Positions 16,986 through 24,897 of a DNA stretch of 64,000 nucleotides are shown here, piece by piece. A program made the position numbers and the translations under genes. How positions within the stretch are numbered: the stretch's first letter is position 1; each line of letters opens with the position of its first letter. The notes below the pieces were generated by a model. That model was given only the letters and a program-made list of their open reading frames with translations, did no database searches and was not told the DNA's origin. Location of the stretch: NCBI GenBank assembly GCA_028710565.1, contig JAQTTV010000002.1, forward strand, positions 1 to 64,000, given 5' to 3'. The stretch comes from Gallionella sp. GTDB taxonomy: Bacteria; Pseudomonadota; Gammaproteobacteria; Burkholderiales; Gallionellaceae.

Positions 16986-17201
16986 CTATTTGCATGATGC
17001 CTTGTCACGCAGCATTTGTTTTGCAACATCCCATGAAACAAAACGCGCCCGATTCTCAGCATAAGCTCGCTCCGCCTGTTGCAAAGCCTCAATGTGCCAC
17101 GACGGAGAGGGCAAGGGGACAACATCCCGCGTCAAATCCTCCCAAATTGCCTCCATCATCTGCAATTTCTCGCTGCGGCTTAAGTTTGCGATACTTAACA
17201 T
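16986..17201 (-). CDS. Orphan addiction-module antitoxin-like protein (TIGR02574 type)
   Basis: The 71-residue protein has LSRSEKLQMMEAIWEDLTRD, then ERAYAENRARFVSWDVAKQML. This resembles the small antitoxins of the TIGR02574 addiction-module family that usually pair with a ParE/RelE toxin encoded immediately downstream. Here downstream there is only a hairpin repeat and then the DUF2281/PemK pair, so the toxin appears lost. The protein is whole by length. Preceded by a weak AAAAAAC leader only. Confidence 0.6.
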   Translation of the reverse strand: MLSIANLSRSEKLQMMEAIWEDLTRDVVPLPSPSWHIEALQQAERAYAENRARFVSWDVAKQMLRDKASCK

Positions 17202-17233
17202 GTTTTTTTCTCCATTGGTTTTAATAACGAACG

Positions 17234-17298
17234 GTAGCCCGTATGCAATACGGGGTTTTATGTGGGTGCGGGGGATTCCCGTATTGCATACGGGCTAC
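17234..17298. repeat. Hairpin repeat, copy 2
   Basis: This copy is bounded by the perfect 21-bp inverted repeat that begins GTAGCCCGTATGCAATACGG on one strand at 17234 and reads the same inward from 17298 on the other. It is the intact form of the element at 16899-16960. Its right arm lies within the reading frame of the gene at 17258-17737 and supplies the last residues and stop of that frame. Confidence 0.85.
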
Positions 17299-17737
17299 GC
17301 TTGCTAGATTTCAGTACATCGCGACAAATATCTCGAACGGTTTTATCACAATTTGACTCGGCATTTAGCTTGATCTTTTTTAAACGATCAATGGGGATTG
17401 TTTCATCAAGATGCTGAATAACGAACTGACGGAAAGCGGAGTCTTTTTTTGCGAGTTGTGCTAACTGATTAAGACTGCTCCATTTTTCCGCCATCAGTAC
17501 AGATATGGCTTCGCTAAAACCTTCGCCTATTGCCCCGTCATCGCAATGCCCATATTTTTTAAACGAAAAATACAATTGTTCCCATGAAGATATTGTTGCT
17601 GTCGTCGTTTCCGCTTCTTTGGCATCCTCTCGCGAACACGTTTTGACATGCTCACCAGAAATTGACGGAGATGAAACCAAAACAAGTGCTAACAACATCC
17701 ATTTTGCACTGCAAATTATTTTGCGTAATTGTTCCAT
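17258..17737 (-). CDS. Exported hypothetical protein, 3' end altered by a repeat
   Basis: From ATG 17737 the protein has a signal peptide (charged start, then MLLALVLVSSPSISG). A mature domain follows with YGHCDDGAIGEGFSEAIS, then RQFVIQHLDETI and NCDKTVRDICRDVL, a pattern I recall from hypothetical proteins of Xanthomonas and relatives. Two upstream ATGs (17785, 17782) have a GAGG nearby but would bury the signal peptide. The final ~15 residues (SPYAIRESPAPT) are encoded by the hairpin repeat, so the native stop has been replaced. Function unknown. Confidence 0.6.
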   Translation of the reverse strand: MEQLRKIICSAKWMLLALVLVSSPSISGEHVKTCSREDAKEAETTTATISSWEQLYFSFKKYGHCDDGAIGEGFSEAISVLMAEKWSSLNQLAQLAKKDSAFRQFVIQHLDETIPIDRLKKIKLNAESNCDKTVRDICRDVLKSSKRSPYAIRESPAPT

Positions 17738-17812
17738 AGCCTGTGCGGTAGCTTGCAACTGCCTCACGACATACGCAGACATCATGCCTCAACCCAAGCG
17801 ACTACAGGATGC

Positions 17813-18823
17813 TCACTTGCCGAGTGCCCACTTGGCGCAGCCTTGCAATAAAGACTGAGGTTCCCAAGCTTCAATAACGATGTTTGGTCTAATCCGATTG
17901 AGCAACTCGCCCGCTTTGGGTTTATCACCCGCTAAACAAGCAAATTTGGCATAGTTGTTCAGATTCCACGCGTCAGGGTATTGAGCAATGACATCATCAA
18001 AGCTTCCCTTCATTTGAGGCCATCTTGCTTTGGATTCAGTAAAAAGTTCGTTTCCAAATTCTGATTGAGAAGCATACCAATAAATTCTGGCATACATACT
18101 TTTCCCCTCTTCTTTCGAGGTTCTTTGCACCGCATTTTGAGCGAAAGCGTCAATTTCTTTGATTCCGCCATGCCATTTAGGGAGGAGATATTCAAGTGCC
18201 GAGAAGTACGTTGCATAAAACAGAGGTTCATGGTCAAGAGCCTCGCTCAGCAACTTATCAAACTTATCTCGCTCCCAGCTTTCATTACGCGCAACAGAGA
18301 TCATCGTTGTGTACCATGCTGGATCAACCGCTGCAACTAACTTGTGCGCTTCCAAATTCTGCTTTGCCAAAGAAATGTACTTTCTGAAAGACACCCAAGC
18401 TTCTGGTTTAACGGCATCTGCGTATTCATTGCCTCGAAATGCCCAAGCGTGTTTGATATATATCTCACTGAGCATAATGTGGGCACTTGGTGAGTCTGGG
18501 AACCGCTTTGCCCATGTCATGGCTCTGTTCTCAAGATCGCTGAAGACAGCTTCACGCCCAGAGGGGCTGACCTGTGTACTGATTGCGGCACCAATGCCCG
18601 CGTAGAACATGCTCAGTTTCCAAGTGCCACTCGGTGTCCTGCTTTTCGTAGTACGATAAGTTCGCGACATATCCTCTAACTGAGCGAAGTCGCCCTGTCT
18701 GAATGCGAGCTTCGCGGACGTGATAATCGCTGCACGCTCCTCCATTTCTGAAGCAGCTTGTACCCCATTGACCAGAATAGAACAGCCGAGTAGTACGAAA
18801 GAGATAAAGAAAAATCGCATCAT
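17813..18823 (-). CDS. Exported hypothetical protein, possibly DUF4034
   Basis: The 336-residue protein has a cleavable signal (FFFISFVLLGCSILVNGVQA). The mature part is helical and TPR-like, with conserved-looking segments WKLSMFYAGIG, AWAFRGNEYADAV, DPAWYTTM and FYATYFSALEYLLPKWHG. The order recalls DUF4034 proteins but I cannot confirm this. The start ATGATG has TAGGAAC ahead of it. It follows ftsK in the same orientation, after a gap of 59 bp, but has no evident functional link to it. Confidence 0.65.
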   Translation of the reverse strand: MMRFFFISFVLLGCSILVNGVQAASEMEERAAIITSAKLAFRQGDFAQLEDMSRTYRTTKSRTPSGTWKLSMFYAGIGAAISTQVSPSGREAVFSDLENRAMTWAKRFPDSPSAHIMLSEIYIKHAWAFRGNEYADAVKPEAWVSFRKYISLAKQNLEAHKLVAAVDPAWYTTMISVARNESWERDKFDKLLSEALDHEPLFYATYFSALEYLLPKWHGGIKEIDAFAQNAVQRTSKEEGKSMYARIYWYASQSEFGNELFTESKARWPQMKGSFDDVIAQYPDAWNLNNYAKFACLAGDKPKAGELLNRIRPNIVIEAWEPQSLLQGCAKWALGK

Positions 18824-18882
18824 TTAGTTCCTAAAAAGTTTGTAATACAAGCACCCACCATCAGTGCTTATCCTGTTTGCCA

Positions 18883-21279
18883 CTACCCTTCCCTTTTCGG
18901 CACAATCACTTCCCGATTCCCATTATTCTGCATCGCGGTCACAATCCCCGCCGCTTCCATTTGTTCGATTAAACGGGCGGCGCGGTTGTAGCCTATGCGG
19001 AGGTCGCGTTGGATGTAGGAGATGGAGGCGCGGCGAGATTTCAGGACAACTTCGACGGCTTTGTCGTACATGGGGTCTGCTTCGGCGGGCAGGTCGCTGA
19101 CTTCCCCTGCGGCTTGGTCGTCCGCGCTATCCAATGAGTTCAGCACGCCGTCGATGTATTGCGGTGCGCCTTGGGCTTTGATGTATTCGACCACGCGGTG
19201 GACTTCGGCATCGGAGACGAATGCGCCATGGACGCGTTGCGGGTAGCCTGTTCCAGGGGGCAAATACAGCATGTCGCCTTGTCCCAGCAAGGCTTCCGCG
19301 CCCATTTGGTCGAGGATGGTACGCGAGTCGATTTTGCTGGACACTTGGAACGCCACGCGGGTGGGAACGTTGGCTTTAATCAGCCCAGTAATCACATCCA
19401 CCGACGGGCGTTGTGTCGCTAAGACCAGATGGATGCCCGAAGCGCGGGCTTTTTGTGCCAAGCGGGCGATCAGTTCTTCGATCTTTTTACCCACCACCAT
19501 CATCAAATCGGCGAGTTCGTCGATAAATACCACCAACAGCGGGATTTCTTCCAAAGCTTCTGGATTGTCGGGCGTGAGGGTAAAAGGGTTGGTAAATGGT
19601 TTGCCTGAGTCTATGCCTTCGCGGATTTTTTGGTTATAGCCCGCCAAGTTGCGCACACCCAATGCCGACATCAAGCGATAGCGTTTGTCCATTTCCACCA
19701 CGCACCAATTCAGCGCAGCGGCAGCTTGGCGCATATCAGTAACAACAGGCGCAATCAAGTGCGGAATGTCTTCATAAACAGACAGCTCCAGCATTTTTGG
19801 GTCAACCAATAGCAGGCGCACTTGTTGCGGCGTGGCTTTGTATAACAAGCTCAAAATCATGGCGTTAATCGCCACGGATTTCCCTGACCCCGTGGTACCC
19901 GCGACCAAGACGTGGGGCATTTTGGCTAAATCCGCCACCACGGTGTTGCCGCCTATGTCTTTGCCCATTGCCATGGTGAGCGGCGATGCCATATTGGTAT
20001 AAATCGGCGAGCCGAGGATTTCTTGCAGGTGGACAATTTGGCGTTTGGGGTTGGGCAATTCCAACGCCATGCAGGTTTTGCCAGGAATGGTTTCGACGAT
20101 ACGGATGCTGACCAAAGACAGCGCACGCGCCAAATCCTTAGACAAGCCCATGATTTTGCTGCCCTTAATCCCCGCTTCAGGTTGAATTTCGTAGCGGGTA
20201 ATCACAGGGCCAGGGTATTTGCCGACGACTTCGACATTGACCCCAAATTCTTTTAGCTTTTCGACGATCAAGAGTGCTGTTTTTTGCAGCATCTCAGGCG
20301 AAATGCTTTCCACTTTTTGACCTGGTGGATCCAATAAATCCAAGGAGGGCAAGGAAGAGGAGCTCGCCATGAGTCTCGCTAAAGGGGCAAAAAAAGAGGC
20401 TTTGGATTCGGATACCACGGGCGCGACAGGCTCTATCGCCACTTGGGGGGTATCGGACAAATTCAAATCAACTTGTTTAGGTGTACGTGTAGGTGCGCTG
20501 GATGAAACGGGAGGCGCGGTTTCCGCTTTCAGCAACGCCTCGCGTGCCAATCTCGCTTGTTCACCAATACGTTTGTCTTGGTAGGTTTGCCAGCGTTGAT
20601 AACACCACATCCATGATACTTCCAGCTTACCCCCCAACCATTCCGTGAAATTCAACCACGAAAATCCTGTGAATACACTGATGCTGCTGACCATCAACGC
20701 CAGCAACACAACTGTCGCACCCGTAAAGCCAAACCAGCCCATAAACGCGTCGCCAAATACCTTGCCGAACATACCCCCTGGGGTCATGGGAAGCGGGACG
20801 GTCAAGCTGTGCAAGCGCAATGCTTCCATTGCACTGCTAGACAAAATCAACCCCAAAAAGCCCAACACCACCAGCCACGTGGCACGCGGTGCCGTGTTCA
20901 GGGTGCGCAAATTGACATAGCCCGCCCAGATTTGCTGGAGCATAAAGGCGACCCACAACCAAGCGGACACGCCAAACAGGTAAAACAAAATATCCGAGAG
21001 ATACGCGCCCAATGTACCCGCAGGGTTCAAAATGGGATTGCCTTCCGCGCCCGTGCCGCTGTGTGACCACGCCCAGTCGTTATGCTGGTAGCCATATAAG
21101 GCAAGGCACAAATAGATGGTTCCCGCGATCAAAAACGGCCAATGCAATGCCCGTAGCAACACAAACAACTCGCGATTAAACAGCCGCCATTTGGGAGATA
21201 GCGCAGGGTGCTTGGCTGGAGATTTTGGAGCTGTTTTAGGCGCGGCTTTGGGTTGGCGACGACGGCGGAATTCAACCAT
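18883..21279 (-). CDS. ftsK: DNA translocase FtsK
   Basis: The 798-residue protein has four N-terminal membrane helices (about residues 40-225), a short variable linker (~225-320) and a RecA-like motor. The motor has Walker A GTTGSGKS near residue 465 and a Walker B-type hydrophobic-D-E segment ([14 protein letters not shown]). The C-terminal winged-helix gamma domain ([20 protein letters not shown]) reads KOPS sequences. It couples chromosome segregation and XerCD dimer resolution to septation. I use ATG 21279, with GGGG 7 nt upstream, which overlaps the stop of the response-regulator gene; the TTG-initiated longer form is less likely. The linker is short compared with E. coli FtsK. Confidence 0.95.
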   Translation of the reverse strand: MVEFRRRRQPKAAPKTAPKSPAKHPALSPKWRLFNRELFVLLRALHWPFLIAGTIYLCLALYGYQHNDWAWSHSGTGAEGNPILNPAGTLGAYLSDILFYLFGVSAWLWVAFMLQQIWAGYVNLRTLNTAPRATWLVVLGFLGLILSSSAMEALRLHSLTVPLPMTPGGMFGKVFGDAFMGWFGFTGATVVLLALMVSSISVFTGFSWLNFTEWLGGKLEVSWMWCYQRWQTYQDKRIGEQARLAREALLKAETAPPVSSSAPTRTPKQVDLNLSDTPQVAIEPVAPVVSESKASFFAPLARLMASSSSLPSLDLLDPPGQKVESISPEMLQKTALLIVEKLKEFGVNVEVVGKYPGPVITRYEIQPEAGIKGSKIMGLSKDLARALSLVSIRIVETIPGKTCMALELPNPKRQIVHLQEILGSPIYTNMASPLTMAMGKDIGGNTVVADLAKMPHVLVAGTTGSGKSVAINAMILSLLYKATPQQVRLLLVDPKMLELSVYEDIPHLIAPVVTDMRQAAAALNWCVVEMDKRYRLMSALGVRNLAGYNQKIREGIDSGKPFTNPFTLTPDNPEALEEIPLLVVFIDELADLMMVVGKKIEELIARLAQKARASGIHLVLATQRPSVDVITGLIKANVPTRVAFQVSSKIDSRTILDQMGAEALLGQGDMLYLPPGTGYPQRVHGAFVSDAEVHRVVEYIKAQGAPQYIDGVLNSLDSADDQAAGEVSDLPAEADPMYDKAVEVVLKSRRASISYIQRDLRIGYNRAARLIEQMEAAGIVTAMQNNGNREVIVPKREG

Positions 21280-21940
21280 TAGCAGCCCCAATTAACCCTA
21301 ATTGTGCGGCGACATGAACCGCCTCAGAGCGGCTATTCACCCGTAACATCTGATAGGCTGCTGCCACATGTACTTTGACCGTGCCTTCTGCTAAGCCTAG
21401 CTCGTGGGCGATATCTCGATTGCTCCGCCCCACAGCCAGATGTTGCAAAATTTGCATTTGGCGTTCAGTGAGTCCGTATTGGTTGGTATTTTGGCGACGA
21501 CGATCAGGCGGCGGGGTTACTGCTGTCGTGGCAACGGCGCGATTACGACGCAACGTTTTATCGGTGATGTATAAATCACCCTGTAGCACCAAGGCGACCG
21601 CTTTGAGCAACTCGGCTTCATCTGCACTTTTGCATATAAACCCCATCGCGCCATATCCCATGGCTTGCTCCATCAAGGCTCTATCCTCTTTTTCAGAAGT
21701 CACCAGAATAGGAATTTGCGGATAACGCTGATGAAAGACTTTGACGGACAGCACATCGTCCCCCCCTGTAATTTGTATATCTAATATCGCCAAATCAAAG
21801 TCTGGCGATAACTTAACTTGCTTCAGTGCTTTCACAAAAACGGATGCTTCAACGACCTCAAGGGATTCATACTGTGACCGCAACATGGATACGATACCTG
21901 CACGAAACAAGGCTTGGTCGTCTGCTAACAAAACTTTCAT
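21272..21940 (-). CDS. NarL/FixJ-type response regulator
   Basis: The 222-residue protein has a receiver domain ([16 protein letters not shown] at the start, phospho-acceptor Asp in LAILDIQ, Lys in [11 protein letters not shown]). A ~20-residue linker leads to a LuxR-type helix-turn-helix ([34 protein letters not shown]). I chose ATG 21940, which has AGGAG upstream, over the longer form from 21985. No histidine kinase is adjacent. Its end overlaps the start of ftsK by 8 bases, so the two are cotranscribed, an uncommon arrangement. Target genes unknown. Confidence 0.88.
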   Translation of the reverse strand: MKVLLADDQALFRAGIVSMLRSQYESLEVVEASVFVKALKQVKLSPDFDLAILDIQITGGDDVLSVKVFHQRYPQIPILVTSEKEDRALMEQAMGYGAMGFICKSADEAELLKAVALVLQGDLYITDKTLRRNRAVATTAVTPPPDRRRQNTNQYGLTERQMQILQHLAVGRSNRDIAHELGLAEGTVKVHVAAAYQMLRVNSRSEAVHVAAQLGLIGAANG

Positions 21941-22055
21941 TCTTAAAATCTCCTCTTTGCTCATCATTGGATCGTGAGCATTCAACTATGATGCTCATCT
22001 ACACACGTAATCATAACACCCCCACTGACCGCTCTACTACTGTCACGATGCAGAC

Positions 22056-22640
22056 TTAATGTGCGGGCAATGCCAACAACAGTCGAATATCCTCCACGAG
22101 CCATTCGGGCTTTTGCGCAAAAGGCGCAAGTAAGCGCACTTTGCCTTGCGGATCAATCAAAAATGTCCCCGCGCTGTGATCCATGTTGTAGCTGCTTTTG
22201 GTGGGCTGTTTGAGATACACCACATTAAAAGCCTTGGCAACTTGCGCCGTGGCTTCTGCATCCCCCCATAATCCCAGAAAGCGCGAGTCAAAAGCGGGTA
22301 CATATTGCGATAACAATGCTTGCGTATCGCGTTCTGGATCTATTGTCACAAACAGCACCTGTACTTTATCCGCATCTTTCCCCAACAAATCCATCACCTG
22401 CGCCTGATCCGCCATGGTGGTCGGGCAAACATCAGGGCAATGGGTATAACCAAAAAACAGCAACACGATTTTGCCGCGAAAATCTGCCAAAGTCCGCACT
22501 TTGCCGTTGTGATCGGTGAGTTTGAAATCCGCTTGCGCATATTTCTCCCCCACCTCTGAGGCGTGAAAAGGCGAAGGCAGCTTAGGCGGCTCACAGGCGG
22601 TTAACGTTAATAAAGTCAGTATAAGATAGAGGTAACGCAT
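22056..22640 (-). CDS. SCO1/SenC/PrrC-family copper protein
   Basis: The 194-residue protein has a lipoprotein signal (MRYLYLILTLLTLTAC) and a thioredoxin-like SCO domain. The copper-binding C-x-x-x-C is in THCPDVCP and the conserved His is in MDHSAG. SCO proteins deliver copper to the CuA site of cytochrome c oxidase or act as thiol-redox factors in its assembly. ATG 22640 has AAGGAAA upstream; the frame extends further but that part is repeat-like. The neighbouring COG2836 gene also fits oxidase or copper biology. Confidence 0.9.
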   Translation of the reverse strand: MRYLYLILTLLTLTACEPPKLPSPFHASEVGEKYAQADFKLTDHNGKVRTLADFRGKIVLLFFGYTHCPDVCPTTMADQAQVMDLLGKDADKVQVLFVTIDPERDTQALLSQYVPAFDSRFLGLWGDAEATAQVAKAFNVVYLKQPTKSSYNMDHSAGTFLIDPQGKVRLLAPFAQKPEWLVEDIRLLLALPAH

Positions 22641-22782
22641 TGATTTTTTCCTTGTGAAAGGTGAGACGTGAAACAAACCGTCACCTATCCGCCATTTTGT
22701 TTGAATTACAGGCTGTTTTGTGGTGAAAGATGAAAGGTGAAGCAAACCTTCGCACACTCGTCCATTTCACTTTTCACAGCCC
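22641..22782. repeat. Degenerate direct repeat in the SCO1 leader
   Basis: Two related blocks, TTGTGAAAGGTGAGACGTGA then AACAAACC, and GTGGTGAAAGATGAAAGGTG then AAGCAAACC, lie about 70 bp apart. The spacer has no gene. They may be a decayed duplication of the upstream region. Confidence 0.4.
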
Positions 22783-23487
22783 TCAAGCCACGTGGCAGCT
22801 CCCCGCCCAGCCATAGCTATAAAACGTATAGCCCACTTTCACCAAGCCATACACGCCAAATGCCGCCACTAATAATCCTGCGGCTTGGCGCACGCGGGGC
22901 AATTGTACCCATGATTTGATACTTTCCCAAAACAAGCCGATGGCGAGCAAATTAGGCAACGTGCCCAGCCCAAACGCCAACATCATCATCGCGCCGCTTT
23001 CCGCATGACCACTCGCCAACGCGCTAATCAGCACGCTATACACCAAGCCACATGGCAACCAGCCCCACAATGTACCGAGTAACAAGGCGCGAATCGGCGT
23101 ATTGACAGGAAACAGCCCCTTGGTCAGCGGCTGAATGCGTTGCCATAACACTTTGCCGAGACTCTCAATCTTTCGCACCGCGCCCCACCAACCTGCCAAA
23201 TACAAGCCCAATGCAATCAACATCGCACTCGACAACGCAAATAACAAATGTTGAATCGGAATTTGATCACGCAGCAACAACCCCGCCGACCCAATCGCCC
23301 CCACCCACGCGCCTGCGAGGGTGTAGCTGGCCACACGTCCGATGCTATACGCCAAATGAAACGACCAACGCGGCGAAGACGTAGGACGCTGCGCCGACAA
23401 AATACCCACGATACTCCCGCACATCCCCAAACAATGCACCCCACTGAGAAGACCAACGAGAAAAATGGCTAATAAATTTAAAGTCAT
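22783..23487 (-). CDS. COG2836 TauE/SafE-like membrane protein
   Basis: The 234-residue integral membrane protein has the N-terminal signature SGVHCLGMCGSIVG and a later LPCGLVYSVL. These mark the COG2836 (UreH-like, sulfite exporter TauE/SafE superfamily) group, often encoded with cytochrome cbb3 oxidase maturation or copper genes. About six membrane helices. The Cys/His pairs in both motifs could bind metal. Placement upstream of the SCO1 gene in the same orientation supports a role in copper handling or oxidase assembly; the transported substrate is unproven. Confidence 0.83.
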   Translation of the reverse strand: MTLNLLAIFLVGLLSGVHCLGMCGSIVGILSAQRPTSSPRWSFHLAYSIGRVASYTLAGAWVGAIGSAGLLLRDQIPIQHLLFALSSAMLIALGLYLAGWWGAVRKIESLGKVLWQRIQPLTKGLFPVNTPIRALLLGTLWGWLPCGLVYSVLISALASGHAESGAMMMLAFGLGTLPNLLAIGLFWESIKSWVQLPRVRQAAGLLVAAFGVYGLVKVGYTFYSYGWAGSCHVA

Positions 23488-23505
23488 GTTTTATTCCATA
23501 AAATT

Positions 23506-23541
23506 AGGTCGGGTTAGCGGTTATATCGCGTAACCCGACCT
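23506..23541. repeat. Perfect inverted repeat upstream of the COG2836 gene
   Basis: AGGTCGGGTTA and TAACCCGACCT form an 11-bp perfect stem with a 14-base loop. No T-run follows, so it looks like one of the short intergenic hairpin repeats of this genome rather than a terminator. Confidence 0.6.
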
Positions 23542-23594
23542 TGTAGCCGTCGTTTCAAGGCTGCGCCGAGCGCACGCTACTGCCCACCCCGCAT

Positions 23595-23749
23595 CTACGT
23601 TTCCTTAACCCTAAACCACGCAGCATACAGCGCAGGCAAAAACAAGCAAGTCAGCAAGGTTGCGACCACCAACCCGCCCATAATCGACACCGCCATGGAC
23701 CCCCAGAACACCTGGGGGTCAGGGGGATCATTGCCAGAATCGCGGCGGT
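23595..23749 (-). pseudogene. 3' remnant of an RND efflux permease gene
   Basis: This stretch is a diverged copy of the last ~155 bp of the intact RND gene (26909-27064), in the same orientation, ending at TAG and encoding VSIMGGLVVATLLTCLFLPAL. Compared with the intact gene, one base is missing in the codons for LTRQVFWG, which breaks the frame. Nothing further upstream matches the pump. The BrnA gene begins 28 bp beyond the match. It is therefore either the scar of a lost second pump or one side of a duplication flanking the cassette. Confidence 0.8.
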
Positions 23750-23776
23750 GAACAATCTGAGTGGTTGGAACGCGAC

Positions 23777-24118
23777 TTATCGTTCGTTCAACGGATGTTC
23801 GGCGACGAATTGGCGCAAGGCGGCGTTGATGCGGGTTTGCCAACCACTGCCCGTGGACTTGAACGCTTCCAGCAAGTCGGCATCCAGACGAATCGCCGTA
23901 AACACCTTGGGCGAGACTGCTTTTGGGCGACCGCGTGCGGGCTTTATGGCAGACAATGCGGCAAATGTTTCAGGCGAGAACAGCGCGCTCGCGGGCTGGG
24001 CATGAGCAAACCATTCTTTGGTGAGCTCTGGATTGTCTTGATCGGCGGCAATACCTGCATTGATGATTGCCGTTTCATCATCGCTAGGGATAATCGTTTC
24101 CGTTTTAAGTTTCGGCAT
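23777..24118 (-). CDS. brnA: BrnA-type antitoxin
   Basis: The 113-residue protein ends with a ribbon-helix-helix-like region (FTAIRLDADLLEAFKSTGSGWQTRINAALRQFV), the BrnA/COG3514 signature, after an acidic N-terminal part. BrnA binds BrnT and represses the operon. ATG 24118 has GAGAGG upstream and overlaps the last 14 bases of the toxin gene. It lies after the toxin gene, the normal brnTA order. Confidence 0.85.
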   Translation of the reverse strand: MPKLKTETIIPSDDETAIINAGIAADQDNPELTKEWFAHAQPASALFSPETFAALSAIKPARGRPKAVSPKVFTAIRLDADLLEAFKSTGSGWQTRINAALRQFVAEHPLNER

Positions 24119-24371
24119 AGCTTTTTACCTCTCTAGGATTCGCCTTGCGCAGGCTGATAACACGCACCGCATCTGCGCGGAAGCAAAACACCCTCACATA
24201 CAGACGTTCACCGATGTAGCCCGTTGCTTGAAAACGCGGTTCGGGATACGGCTTGCGCGTGTCTTCACCGACGATAGCAGCACCCCACTCGAAATCTTCC
24301 GCATCAGACAGCCACAAGCCATACTTGCCGAAGTTGCTTTCGTTTTTAGTGGGATCAAATTCGTCGTTCAT
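24105..24371 (-). CDS. brnT: BrnT-type toxin
   Basis: The 88-residue protein (MNDEFDPTKNESNFGKYG..., ATGYIGERLYVRVFC, VRVISLRKANPREVKSY) follows the BrnT pattern K-N-x-x-N-x-x-K-x-G and a C-terminal R-x-I-S-x-R-x-A. BrnT is a RelE-fold ribonuclease that inhibits translation. The longer frame (to 24407) runs through the promoter, so I chose ATG 24371. The expected His of K-H-G is Tyr here (KYG), a deviation from the usual motif. Confidence 0.85.
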   Translation of the reverse strand: MNDEFDPTKNESNFGKYGLWLSDAEDFEWGAAIVGEDTRKPYPEPRFQATGYIGERLYVRVFCFRADAVRVISLRKANPREVKSYAET

Positions 24372-24378
24372 CTGATTT

Positions 24379-24407
24379 ATTGTATAAACAACAATATACA
24401 CCGTCAA
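24379..24407 (-). promoter_or_regulatory. brnTA promoter and putative operator
   Basis: On the minus strand TTGACG (24407-24402) and TACAAT (24384-24379) are 17 bp apart. The -10 box ends only 7 bases before the toxin ATG, so the transcript would be leaderless or nearly so. The palindrome TATTGT...ACAATA covers the spacer and -10, a plausible BrnA operator for autoregulation. Confidence 0.65.
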
Positions 24408-24505
24408 GGATTATTTGTATAAACATTAAATGAATTTGATTGCGCCACTAGGCATCGTGCTGACGCACTCGAAATATCAACACCCAAGCAAGGGCGCGCA
24501 ATAAA

Positions 24506-24531
24506 AAACCGACCATGCAAATGATCGGTTT
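24506..24531 (-). terminator. Hairpin with T-run on the minus strand
   Basis: AAACCGACCAT pairs with ATGATCGGTTT around GCAA. The T-run follows only on the minus strand, so it would stop leftward transcription before it enters brnTA. No minus-strand gene lies just upstream, so it may be a relic. Confidence 0.5.
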
Positions 24532-24572
24532 GAAAAAAGTCCGCCAAAATCAACCAGCGTGGTGATGTGTTG

Positions 24573-24599
24573 TAGGGCGGTTTCGCGTAGCAAACCGCC
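24573..24599. repeat. Short hairpin repeat (TAGGGCGG type)
   Basis: TAGGGCGGTTTCGCGTAGCA continues into AACCGCC, a palindromic unit also present inverted at 26885-26911 (GGCGGGTTGCTGCGCGAACC). It belongs to a genome-wide intergenic repeat type. The rest of 24420-24785 holds no gene. Confidence 0.6.
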
Positions 24600-24785
24600 G
24601 TTTGGTGAAGAATTAGGTAGATTGCCTTTCGGCGAATCCACCTTACGGGTTAAACAACACATCGCCTACGATATGGATCTGATGGCATCGGTCAAACGTT
24701 GCAAATTGAGTGATGGGGCTTGATGGGGGAGTTATGAAGTGTTTAGCCTGTGGGTGGAAACACCTCGGTCTCTTTTGAATAACGC

Positions 24786-24814
24786 TTGTCAAGGCAGGGG
24801 ATAAAGCGTTTAAT
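24786..24814 (+). promoter_or_regulatory. Putative promoter of the large cassette gene
   Basis: TTGTCA and TTTAAT are separated by exactly 17 bp and lie about 85 bp before the chosen start of the gene at 24898. Match to the sigma-70 consensus is fair. There is no nearby alternative. Confidence 0.45.
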
Positions 24815-24897
24815 CCTGTCCGCATTATAGATGGCATATTCGATCACACAACGAGTGAAGGGCAAGTGGTATGGGATTGGGCAGTGAAAGGTTCGCT

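Noticed and set aside
16899-17298. Short CRISPR array
   Set aside because: Only two palindromic units, 270 bp apart, with genes between them; they are REP-like repeats.
23595-23843. 82-residue ORF containing VFWGSMAVSIMGG as a separate gene
   Set aside because: It is a frameshifted 3' copy of the RND pump gene fused to antisense brnA sequence, not a real protein.
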